Part shown: in pieces, positions 54,244 through 62,160 of the stretch
Position numbering within the stretch: the stretch's first letter is position 1
Layout: every line of letters begins with the position of its first letter
Assembly: GCF_051131155.1 (NCBI RefSeq)
Contig: NZ_CP159508.1
Coordinates: 868,001 to 932,000 of the forward strand
Source of the DNA: Pseudanabaena minima
GTDB taxonomy: Bacteria > Cyanobacteriota > Cyanobacteriia > Pseudanabaenales > Pseudanabaenaceae
Length of the DNA stretch: 64,000 bases
Direction: 5' to 3'
Notes under the pieces: model-generated
The model's database searches: none
Seen by the model: only the letters and a program-made list of their open reading frames with translations
Told to the model about the DNA's origin: nothing
Position numbers and translations under genes: made by a program

Positions 54244-55494
54244 ATGCAATTTGACACTCCGCTTGATTGGATTCCTAGTTTAACTAGTGTAATTGAATAT
54301 TCTCCTTTGATCGTGACACCACAGACACCTCTAGTTGATGCGATCGCGATGATTAGTCAAGCACATTATCCTAGTTGTTCTTTACTTAATTCAGATATTT
54401 CCGAATCCCAATCTGATCTATTAAATTCATGTTCTCAGTTAACGCAACTTGAGGTTAGAACAAGTTGCGTTTTGGTGAAGCAAGATCAAGATTTAGTTGG
54501 CATTTTAACAGCCCGAGACGTGGTGAGACTGACCGCCCAAGAAGTTGACTTTCAAAATGCTACGGTTGGCGATTTCATGACCACACCAATTGTGACAATG
54601 CCACAACGATCCGTAGGAGATATATTTGCTGCATTATTTTTATTTCGCCGTTACCAAATTCGACATTTGCCTCTAGTAGATGATCAAGGGGATCTGATCG
54701 GCGTGATTTCCCATGAGGGCATTCAGCATATTCTCCGTCCTGCCAATCTTCTCCGCTTTCGGCGTGTTGCTGATGTAATGACTACTCAGGTAATCTATGC
54801 ATCTATAGACACTCCAGTTTTAGATCTAGCCTATTTAATGTCAAAGCATCTCGTTAGCTGTGTGGTTATCACTCAGACCGATGAAGAAGACAATCAACGT
54901 CCTGTGGGAATTGTTACTGAGCGAGATATTGTCCAGTTCCACGCATTTCAGATTAATCTAGCCACTACAGAGGCGCAAACGGTGATGAGTTCACCACTTT
55001 TTTTACTCAGTCCCGATGATTCATTGTGGACAGCCCATCAAGAAATGAAAAAACGTCGCGTCGGTCGAATGGTCGTCTCATGGAATTGGGGGCAAAGCTT
55101 AGGAATCGTTACCCAAACCAGTTTATTAAAGATATTTGATCCGATGGAAATGTACGGCGTAATTGAGAATATGCAAAAGACAATTCAACAACTACAGACT
55201 GAATCTCCAGAATCTGCTGAAACAATTGCACCTGAAGATAACAATCTACCAAAATCTTTGTCAAGTGCGCCTGTTGTAAGTTCAGTTGATCGTATAGATT
55301 CAATAATATCTCGTGTCTATACAACGATTCAACAGTTAATCAATAACTTTGATTTATCAAATGAAGAAATGCGATCGCAACTTAATGCAGTTCTTGACGA
55401 TCTTCAACCTTTGAAACCATCATCTTTGACTGCTATCCCAGAAAAAGAAAGTGAAAAGAATGTTACTCCTTTGCAATCTAGTATATTGTTTTAG
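54244..55494 (+). CDS. Four-CBS-domain protein
   Basis: 416 residues from the ATG at 54244 (a TTG two codons earlier is also in frame). Two Bateman modules: CBS1-2 at about 20-160 (TPIVTMPQRSVGDIFAALFL, IRHLPLVDDQGDLIGVISHE) and CBS3-4 at about 170-300 (VADVMTTQVIYASIDTPVLD, PVGIVTERDIVQF). CBS pairs bind adenosine nucleotides and often control a linked domain; here there is only an 80-residue Ser/Glu-rich tail, so it would act on a partner. Cyanobacterial relatives carry PAS/GGDEF domains behind similar CBS arrays. Confidence 0.88.
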   Translation: MQFDTPLDWIPSLTSVIEYSPLIVTPQTPLVDAIAMISQAHYPSCSLLNSDISESQSDLLNSCSQLTQLEVRTSCVLVKQDQDLVGILTARDVVRLTAQEVDFQNATVGDFMTTPIVTMPQRSVGDIFAALFLFRRYQIRHLPLVDDQGDLIGVISHEGIQHILRPANLLRFRRVADVMTTQVIYASIDTPVLDLAYLMSKHLVSCVVITQTDEEDNQRPVGIVTERDIVQFHAFQINLATTEAQTVMSSPLFLLSPDDSLWTAHQEMKKRRVGRMVVSWNWGQSLGIVTQTSLLKIFDPMEMYGVIENMQKTIQQLQTESPESAETIAPEDNNLPKSLSSAPVVSSVDRIDSIISRVYTTIQQLINNFDLSNEEMRSQLNAVLDDLQPLKPSSLTAIPEKESEKNVTPLQSSILF

Positions 55495-55513
55495 AGGCTC
55501 CATTGTAAAACAA

Positions 55514-55565
55514 GGAACCAAATTTTTGATGGCGCAGCAAAGCCACACCATCAAAAATCTGTTCC
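55514..55565 (+). terminator. Hairpin after the CBS gene
   Basis: GGAAC at 55514-55518 through TTTTTGATGGCG pairs imperfectly with CACCATCAAAAATCTGTTCC ending at 55565. The arms (GGAAC, TTTTGATGG) are also found in the perfect hairpin at 59825-59877, so both are copies of one small repeat. Confidence 0.55.
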
Positions 55566-55604
55566 CTATTAAATTGCAGAATCCTAGACTGTGTAGGAAT
55601 GCCA

Positions 55605-56063
55605 ATGTTACATAACTACTTTTTATTAGGCGCGATCGCCTTGCCCTTATATTTTTCATTAGCTCCAACGGCGATCGCTGATCCTGTTAGCCAATTGCTA
55701 GAAACTAGAGCTTGTCCAGAATGTGAGTTAAGTAATGCTAATCTCTCTGAGGCTAAGCTTAATGGAGCAAATCTGAGCTTAGCAAAAATGCGGGCTGTCG
55801 ATTTGCGTAAGGCTAACTTAATTGGTGCAAATTTGATCGGCGCTTATTTAAAAGATGCCAATTTTCAGGACGCAAATCTGCGCTGGGCAAACTTCACTAA
55901 TGCTGACTTAGAGAATGTGGACTTTCGTGGTGCAGACTTGCGGGGAGCCAAGTTTAGTGCAGCTTTATTAAAGGATATTAATTCTCAAAAAAGTATCTTT
56001 TGTCGCACGATTATGTCTGACGGTAAGCTGAATAATCGTGATTGTCGATTATCAGGCGATTAG
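55605..56063 (+). CDS. Secreted pentapeptide-repeat protein
   Basis: 152 residues from the ATG at 55605, which has AGGA six bases upstream; the ATG at 55599 would leave no spacing. Signal peptide (LLGAIALPLYFSLAPTAIA, then DP). Next come a CPEC motif (ETRACPECELSNANL) and about 16 A(D/N)Lxx repeats. The family shares the CxxC cap with the proteins at 15135 and 62151. Its stop overlaps, on the opposite strand, the stop of the tiny gene at 56060-56200. Confidence 0.85.
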   Translation: MLHNYFLLGAIALPLYFSLAPTAIADPVSQLLETRACPECELSNANLSEAKLNGANLSLAKMRAVDLRKANLIGANLIGAYLKDANFQDANLRWANFTNADLENVDFRGADLRGAKFSAALLKDINSQKSIFCRTIMSDGKLNNRDCRLSGD

Positions 56064-56200
56064 CGTAAGCGCATAATCTCATTGACCCAACGCAAGCGTT
56101 CGGCATGGGTAAGGTTGAGAATGTCCTCCCTTGACCAATGGAAGTAAAAAGCAATGAAGGCTACCTCCTCGTATAATCTCTCCGAGGGGTAGCCTATAAC
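56060..56200 (-). CDS. DUF6760-like small CIS protein
   Basis: About 46 codons. The minus strand reads GYPSERLYEEVAFIAFYFHW, then SREDILNLTHAERLRWVNEI and MRLR before TAA at 56060-56062. This matches the small DUF6760-type proteins that accompany CIS tube and chaperone genes (YxEVAFIAYxFHW...LxHxERxRW). No ATG, GTG or TTG fits: the frame enters at GTT ATA GGC, overlapping the stop of the upstream tail-assembly gene (TAG at 56194-56196). Translation probably restarts there from a rare start codon by coupling, or a base is missing. The start at 56200 is therefore approximate. Confidence 0.7.
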   Translation of the reverse strand, partial: VIGYPSERLYEEVAFIAFYFHWSREDILNLTHAERLRWVNEIMRLR

Positions 56201-56502
56201 TCCCCCGATGTGGTCACATTTTGAGGTTGTAAACTTCCAAATAGATTTTGTAAATAGAGAAAATCTGGCAAAAATAGTTGCTCTAGTTGTTGGGCGGTAA
56301 CTTTATTTAAAGTACCTAATTTAGCGATCGCTTGAACCAACAATAAAAAGACAAGATCATTATCTGGATTACGTCTAGACAAATCCTGCACAATCATCTC
56401 ATCTTTAGCGGTCAACAGTTTCATTTTGCCCTGAGTATGCACTTCTCCATTGACATCAATTAATCCTTTAGGCAACTTAAAATCAAATTCTTCAACAATC
56501 AT
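56194..56502 (-). CDS. Phage tail-assembly-chaperone-like CIS protein
   Basis: 102 residues. FDFKLPKGLIDVNGEVHTQG, then MKLLTAKDEMIVQDL, NPDNDLVFLLLVQAIAKLGT and LFLPDFLYLQNLFG match the tail-assembly protein family found in prophages and CIS clusters, usually just before the DUF6760-like gene as here. It probably helps load tube or tape-measure subunits. The gene lies downstream of the 966-residue membrane protein, with a repeat (56544-56622) between. Confidence 0.82.
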   Translation of the reverse strand: MIVEEFDFKLPKGLIDVNGEVHTQGKMKLLTAKDEMIVQDLSRRNPDNDLVFLLLVQAIAKLGTLNKVTAQQLEQLFLPDFLYLQNLFGSLQPQNVTTSGEL

Positions 56503-56543
56503 AATTAATTAATTTCAAAGATACTGTCTATGTTTTAAGGTTT

Positions 56544-56622
56544 AAATCCCTCCCAGTCCCCCTTAAAAAGGGGGGAGAATTTTCTTCTTCCCCCTTTTTA
56601 AGGGGGATTGAGGGGGATCTTT
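56544..56622. repeat. CCCCCTTAAAAAGGGGG repeat (cyanobacterial small repeat)
   Basis: AAATCCCTCCCAGTCCCCCT, then TTTTAAGGGGGATTGAGGGG at the right, are near-complementary and each half carries its own CCCCCTT/AAGGGGG palindrome. Sequences of this form are frequent in cyanobacterial intergenic DNA. It lies between two minus-strand CIS genes and may weaken transcription of the downstream two. Confidence 0.65.
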
Positions 56623-56631
56623 AGTAGCATT

Positions 56632-59532
56632 TTATTTTTGGCTTGGTGGAACCTCCGAAGGGGTGAGGATGCCGCCAGATCGCTGGTTTGGAGATGTGTT
56701 TGGAATTAACGGAGAGTCAATCTCAGGAACATCGGGAGGTAAAGCGATCGGAGGAGTTTCTTCAGGTTTAGGAGCTGGTGGTGGCGCGATCGTCTGGATA
56801 ATGAAGGAGCGCATAATCACCTGCCCATCAGGATTGTTCACTTTAAGGATATAGGTTACTTCTGCGGACTTGGGACTTAGGGGTAAAGCTAGCTGTCCGA
56901 CAGCAGCAATGTTACCAGGAGCAGGAAGTAAATCGATTTTTGCCGCAGCCGAAGCCTCGACTTTCCAAGACAAAGTGAGAATGGTGGGAATATCAGGATT
57001 GAGATTGAAGGAATATTGGGGTAATGCATCCTGTCCATTTACCTTCAGTTCAAGAATCTTGGCAGGATAGGGCGCGATTTTGGTAACTTCAGTTTTTTTA
57101 GTAACTAGAACTGCCTTAGGATCAACGGGTGGCTTGCTCGGCACGATCGCTAACTCGAAAATGTAATTACCTGAAGCCTTGGCTTCGGTTGGTACATTTT
57201 TACAAACCATTTGATCATTGGAAATAGTGCAGTAAGGACGTAGCGATCGCGGCAAGCCTTCAGTGAATACAAAACGCAATGGGGGACTCTTGACTTCACC
57301 TTCAGGGGATCTGCCAACAAGGGTTAATTCCCTAACTTGGCTAGTGTTAGATATACTCCAATTGAGTCGAACTTCGTTATCCAGATCAGGCTTAGGTCTG
57401 ACTATTCTTGGATTGGCTGCACCCTGAGAGATGCCAATTGCCGTATAGAATACCTGTTTTTCCAAAGCGATCGCGATCGAACTTGGCTCTGTAAAATTAG
57501 GAGCTTTGGCAACATTTTCAGGTTTAGGCTCGGTTGGGGCAGGAGTTGCAGGAGCACTTCCCGATGGCGCAGCTTGGACAGGTGCAGGTGCAATGGTTGG
57601 TAAAACTGGCTTGGATTCTGTGTAGAGAGGCTTAGTTGAGGCAAACTCCAAAATCTCAGCCTGAGGAACTGGCTCTACTAAAATCTTGGTGGTTTTAACC
57701 AAGGGAATAGTGCGAGTTTTCGGATTTTTTGATGATAGGTTCATCTGAAAAATATACTGACTAGGCTTACGCGCATCAGTTGGGACGTTTTGACACAACA
57801 ACTCGCGATCAATCACACAATAGTCTTTTAACTCTGGAGGAATTCCCTTGCTAAAGTTATAAACAACAGGTTGACTGAGGAGTTTATCATCCGTTGAAAG
57901 TCCTTCTACTTTGATTTCTCGTAACAACTCAGGATAAGTGATTCGCCAACGTAAGCGAATTGCTTCATTAGAAGCTTCTCTATAGGTGGATGCCTCGGAT
58001 GTGAACTCGATCGCCTGTGGCACATCGGGTGGCCTAAAGAAGAACCACCAAATCAAAAAGATGATGGTTCCAATTAAGCCCAAAATTCCAATAATCAGTA
58101 AAACAAATTGCCACCAAGGACGGGCTGGCAGCAATAAATTACCAAGATAGCGATCATTAGCCAGTAGTGCGCCCTGCTTATCTTCAACTTCGATGATGAA
58201 ATTTAGATAGCGATCGCTTAAAAACCGTGGCTTACATTTTTTGGTGGGTTCGACTTCGATATTGATCCTTGCCGTTCCATAGGGAGAGATTTTAATTTCT
58301 TCATTGGTCAAGGTATAGAGCAACAATCCATCTTGTTCAGGGCTACTAGTTCTGAGGATTAATTCACGTGCAATGTTGCCATTACTTTTAAAGCGCATCT
58401 CATAAAGTGAAGGCTGATTGACAACCCTCGTTAGCAAAGTCACCAGTTGAATATCGAGTTGATAGGTTGGCAGAATCTCAAAATAAGCAATATCTAATAA
58501 CGTTAAGTCGGGATTGTTATCAGAATGAACACGAATTGTTGGCGCATAAATTCCCGCCCAAACATCCATAGGCGGCTTGAAAATTATCGTGACTTGTCCT
58601 TGGGTGTCAGGGTTGAGGGGTAAGCCTTCTGCGGCTTCGACCACACCCACAAGCGCCAAGCCTTCAGGATAGTAAATTGAAACCCATTTCGGATCTAGGT
58701 CGGGAACTGTAACCCGAAAGCGATCGACCCGTTCGGAACGATTAGAGACGGAAATGAGAACTTGCCAGATTTCCCCCGATCGCAAGGGATGGGGATTGTC
58801 AGATGAGGTACGCGGCAGAGTGACAAAAGTAGGATCATTGACTCTAACTACTTCTTGGATTGAAGGGAGAACAATAACCTTACCCTTGTATTGGATTGGG
58901 GTATGTTCTGGATAATGCTGGGGCGCATCAATAATTAAGGTGTAGTTATATTCATCGGGGAAAGTCGTTGGTGGTACTTGAATCAGGAATACGACTTCGC
59001 AGCTTTGCCCCACACTCAGCGCTAAGCTCTCTGACGGAAAAGCACACCAAGGATAAATCGAGCTAGAGTCTTGATCAAGTGCCATACTGATTACAGCACT
59101 GCGATCGCCCTGATTGGTGACTGTGACACACAATTCAAAACTTTCGCCTGTAGTAATTGATACTGTCCCTGATGGGTTGAGAATAATTGATAACGGTCGG
59201 ACTGCCGATGAGACCGACGATATTGCGTCTAAGGTTTCAGTACTTTGTTGACGACGAAAATCAATTTCGTAGTATGTGACACCTTGAATTTGGCGTGATT
59301 CAAGAAAACCTTGGCTGATTAAATCTGTAACCTCAGCACGGGTCTCTTCTAGTTCCGCTTCAATATAAGCAGCGATCGCCTCCAACGGTGACTGTCGTTG
59401 GCGCATAATCCAATTAATAATTTGCTGTTGCCGCGTGGATAGGGTCAATATATCCACCATATTCATTCCTGCATTTTGCTCGGTGGCACTATTATCGGCG
59501 TTTGAGGCAAATATGGTTGGTTCACTCCTCAT
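56632..59532 (-). CDS. Large membrane protein: winged helix-like, Ig domains, TM, Ig-like repeats
   Basis: 966 residues. Residues 25-95 look like a winged helix (LSTRQQQIINWIMRQRQSPL, EVTDLISQGFLESRQIQGVT). Residues 110-470 are several Ig-like beta domains (TGESFELCVTVTNQGDRSAV). One transmembrane helix lies at about 475-500 (WQFVLLIIGILGLIGTIIFL). Residues 510-966 hold three more beta domains separated by Pro-rich linkers. Seen as a whole it resembles the Ig-TM part of 40407-42572. It heads a minus-strand unit with two CIS genes, so it may anchor the machine to a membrane. The ATG at 59532 has no clear ribosome site. Function unproven. Confidence 0.7.
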   Translation of the reverse strand: MRSEPTIFASNADNSATEQNAGMNMVDILTLSTRQQQIINWIMRQRQSPLEAIAAYIEAELEETRAEVTDLISQGFLESRQIQGVTYYEIDFRRQQSTETLDAISSVSSAVRPLSIILNPSGTVSITTGESFELCVTVTNQGDRSAVISMALDQDSSSIYPWCAFPSESLALSVGQSCEVVFLIQVPPTTFPDEYNYTLIIDAPQHYPEHTPIQYKGKVIVLPSIQEVVRVNDPTFVTLPRTSSDNPHPLRSGEIWQVLISVSNRSERVDRFRVTVPDLDPKWVSIYYPEGLALVGVVEAAEGLPLNPDTQGQVTIIFKPPMDVWAGIYAPTIRVHSDNNPDLTLLDIAYFEILPTYQLDIQLVTLLTRVVNQPSLYEMRFKSNGNIARELILRTSSPEQDGLLLYTLTNEEIKISPYGTARINIEVEPTKKCKPRFLSDRYLNFIIEVEDKQGALLANDRYLGNLLLPARPWWQFVLLIIGILGLIGTIIFLIWWFFFRPPDVPQAIEFTSEASTYREASNEAIRLRWRITYPELLREIKVEGLSTDDKLLSQPVVYNFSKGIPPELKDYCVIDRELLCQNVPTDARKPSQYIFQMNLSSKNPKTRTIPLVKTTKILVEPVPQAEILEFASTKPLYTESKPVLPTIAPAPVQAAPSGSAPATPAPTEPKPENVAKAPNFTEPSSIAIALEKQVFYTAIGISQGAANPRIVRPKPDLDNEVRLNWSISNTSQVRELTLVGRSPEGEVKSPPLRFVFTEGLPRSLRPYCTISNDQMVCKNVPTEAKASGNYIFELAIVPSKPPVDPKAVLVTKKTEVTKIAPYPAKILELKVNGQDALPQYSFNLNPDIPTILTLSWKVEASAAAKIDLLPAPGNIAAVGQLALPLSPKSAEVTYILKVNNPDGQVIMRSFIIQTIAPPPAPKPEETPPIALPPDVPEIDSPLIPNTSPNQRSGGILTPSEVPPSQK

Positions 59533-59929
59533 ATCTATTGTGCAGGATTTTTTGTGAATAGGACAAAGGCTATACTAAGAATACAACCCAATGCATTCTG
59601 AAAAGTTTAAGGAATGACAAATTGTTGAATTGATAGGTGTGATAAGCAGAAATGATACAGCCATTTAAGCTTAAACAAGGTCATAATTTGCCATAAGATT
59701 ATGATATAGAAGATCGTGATTTGCTGACAATCTATTCATACAAACTATTAATACAAAAGTCCCTTCATTAAATTTATGGGGCTTTTGTGAGCATGTCGTT
59801 ATGGTGAGGGCTTCGGCATAAAATAAGGAACAGGTTTTGATGGCACGGCAAAACCGCGCCATCAAAACCTGTTCCTTGCAAGCAGTATTATTAAGCAACC
59901 AGAAATATCGTCAAACTGAGTAGCAAATC
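59533..59929. other. Gene-free stretch with a perfect 20-bp hairpin
   Basis: Divergent promoter region between the 966-residue gene and the AAA+ operon. It holds a perfect stem, AAGGAACAGGTTTTGATGGC (59825-59844) and its complement (59858-59877), related to the hairpin at 55514-55565. A short minus-strand frame at 59671-59898 runs through it and is not a credible gene. Confidence 0.6.
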
Positions 59930-60151
59930 ATGAATGAAGATGAAACTAAACAACGTCTAAATCTGGAAATGGAGACCATAAGTGTCAATAAACTCACAGA
60001 ATTAGGAAACCTTGCCGTATCAATGGGTTTAATTGCTGGGCATGGATTTCATGGGGGTAAGTATGAGATTTTGCGGCAAGGAGAGGCGATTTTGCTACCA
60101 GTTAACGAGGCGGAGACCTATCTGGAGCAAATAATCAAAACGGTAACTTAA
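59930..60151 (+). CDS. Small protein ahead of the CIS AAA+ ATPase
   Basis: 73 residues, not recognised. NKLTELGNLAVSMGLIAGHG, then KYEILRQGEAILLPVNEAET. It ends 5 bp before the ATPase start, so they share a message. Small CIS-operon proteins of this kind are often assembly factors; role inferred only from place. Soluble, no signal. Confidence 0.65.
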   Translation: MNEDETKQRLNLEMETISVNKLTELGNLAVSMGLIAGHGFHGGKYEILRQGEAILLPVNEAETYLEQIIKTVT

Positions 60152-60156
60152 AAAGC

Positions 60157-62160
60157 ATGATCGTATCGTCAAAAACACCAATCATCACCACCAAGTGGCT
60201 AAAGCAAAGCCAACAGGTTCTATTTTCGGCGATCGCTGAGATTCGCTCAACCTTAGAACAAAAAATTGCAGAAAAAAAAGGTGAGATTTTAGAAGCTCAA
60301 GTTGGATCTAAGCCACCAAAACCTCAAATTGATAGTCATCTCCAACGACTCTGTGAAAATTTTAGTCTTTCTGAGTTTGAAAGAGATGTGCTGTTGCTAT
60401 GTGCAGGCATGGAATTTGATCCAAACTGGGGACTGCTTTGTGCTGAAATTGCCAATGACCACAAACAAGCCTATCCTACCTTTAGTCTAGCGATGGCTCT
60501 ACTAGATCATGCTGACTGGTCAGCCCTCTCGCCAGCCGCAAATTTACGTCGATGGCATTTAGTAGAGATTGGGGCAGGAAATGCGCTTACATCTAGTCCC
60601 TTACGAATTAATGAACGAATTTTGCATTATTTGATGGGAGATCAGCATCTTGATGAACACTTGCTCAAACTTTTAGAACCTGTAGTTGCTAATTCTGTCC
60701 AGATTGATTCCCATCAACAAATCATGAAGCAGGCGCTCGCCACATGGCTAAATGCCTCTGAGGACGACGGATTAGAAACTTTACCAGTATTGCAACTATG
60801 TGGCGAAGATGTCGCTAGTAAAATGGCGATCGCTGCTGATGTTTGTATAGATTTGGGATTAAATCTCTATAAAATACCTGCTAGTCTGCTGCCCCATGAT
60901 TTAAATAATCTTCAGCTCATTGCTCAGCTATGCGATCGCGAATATACGCTGAGTGATACAGCTCTATTACTAGACTGCGATCGCGATGAAGCTCCCAATC
61001 CAAATCAAGATATGGCGATCGGCTATCTGATCGAAATTCTGCAATGTCCGATGATTATTAGCAGTCAAAGCCGTCGCCGCCAACATCAACGGACAATCAT
61101 TACCTTTGATGTGCAATCTCCTTCGATTAATGAGCAGCAAACACTGTGGGAAGAATCTCTCCGCGATCTAGATAGCGACATCAAAGAGTCACTCAATGCT
61201 TCCATTCATGAACTCGTCTCTTATTTTAACCTCTCGCCCACGCATATTTACAACGCCTCTCTCAAAGCTAAAAGCTCACATAAACTACAATCTAACCATA
61301 CCTTCCATCAAACCCTCTGGAACGCCTGTCGCGCTCAGTCTCGCCCTCGACTCAATGAACTGGCTCAAAGCGTAGAAACTAATGCCACTTGGGAAGATCT
61401 GATTTTGCCGCCTAAGGAAAAATTCGTACTGCATGACATTGCTGCCCATGTACGTCAACGTTTAACCGTCTACGAAAAATGGGGATTTGCAGGCAGGAGT
61501 CGTCGTGGATTGGGGATTAGCGCTCTGTTTGCTGGTACAAGTGGCACTGGTAAAACGATGGCAGCGGAAGTTTTGGGCAATGAATTACAGCTTGATGTCT
61601 ATCGCATTGATCTCAGTTCGGTAATTGACAAATATATTGGCGAAACTGAGAAAAATCTCAAACGTATTTTTGATGCTGCGGAAGGTGGTGGCGTAATTCT
61701 GCTCTTTGATGAAGCCGATGCGCTCTTTGGGAAGCGCACTGAAGTTAAGGACAGTCACGATCGCCATGCTAATGTCGGGGTTAGCTATCTGCTACAAAGA
61801 ATGGAAGCCTATCGCGGCTTGGCAGTTCTCACCACTAACCTGAAAAACTCCCTCGATCAAGCTTTTTTAAGGCGCTTACGTTTTGTGATTCAGTTTCCCT
61901 TTCCCGATGCGGAGCAACGTGCTGAAATTTGGCGTAGAGCTTTCCCTCAAAAAACACCAATACTCGATCTAGATTATGTGAAACTTGGTAAACTCAGTGT
62001 TGCGGGTGGTAATATTCGCAATATTGCCCTTAACTCAGCTTTTATTGCGGCAGATCTCAATGAACCTGTGCAGATGAAACATATCTTGCAAGCTGCAAAA
62101 ATTGAGTATATTAAACTCGAAAAACCAATGATGGATGCGGAGATAAAAGGATGGGTATAG
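60157..62160 (+). CDS. CIS-associated AAA+ ATPase (Pvc15-like)
   Basis: 667 residues. The N-terminal 400 residues are helical with a winged-helix-like, degenerate first ATPase region (ALLLDCDRDEAPN). The AAA+ core has Walker A GTSGTGKT (about 460-467), Walker B VILLFDEADALFG (about 511-523), an Arg-finger region (LRRLRF) and sensor 1 TTN. The family accompanies nearly all CIS clusters; the Pvc15/Afp15 protein is needed for particle assembly or effector loading. Its last bases overlap the next ATG (62151), so the pentapeptide gene is translated with it. Confidence 0.92.
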   Translation: MIVSSKTPIITTKWLKQSQQVLFSAIAEIRSTLEQKIAEKKGEILEAQVGSKPPKPQIDSHLQRLCENFSLSEFERDVLLLCAGMEFDPNWGLLCAEIANDHKQAYPTFSLAMALLDHADWSALSPAANLRRWHLVEIGAGNALTSSPLRINERILHYLMGDQHLDEHLLKLLEPVVANSVQIDSHQQIMKQALATWLNASEDDGLETLPVLQLCGEDVASKMAIAADVCIDLGLNLYKIPASLLPHDLNNLQLIAQLCDREYTLSDTALLLDCDRDEAPNPNQDMAIGYLIEILQCPMIISSQSRRRQHQRTIITFDVQSPSINEQQTLWEESLRDLDSDIKESLNASIHELVSYFNLSPTHIYNASLKAKSSHKLQSNHTFHQTLWNACRAQSRPRLNELAQSVETNATWEDLILPPKEKFVLHDIAAHVRQRLTVYEKWGFAGRSRRGLGISALFAGTSGTGKTMAAEVLGNELQLDVYRIDLSSVIDKYIGETEKNLKRIFDAAEGGGVILLFDEADALFGKRTEVKDSHDRHANVGVSYLLQRMEAYRGLAVLTTNLKNSLDQAFLRRLRFVIQFPFPDAEQRAEIWRRAFPQKTPILDLDYVKLGKLSVAGGNIRNIALNSAFIAADLNEPVQMKHILQAAKIEYIKLEKPMMDAEIKGWV

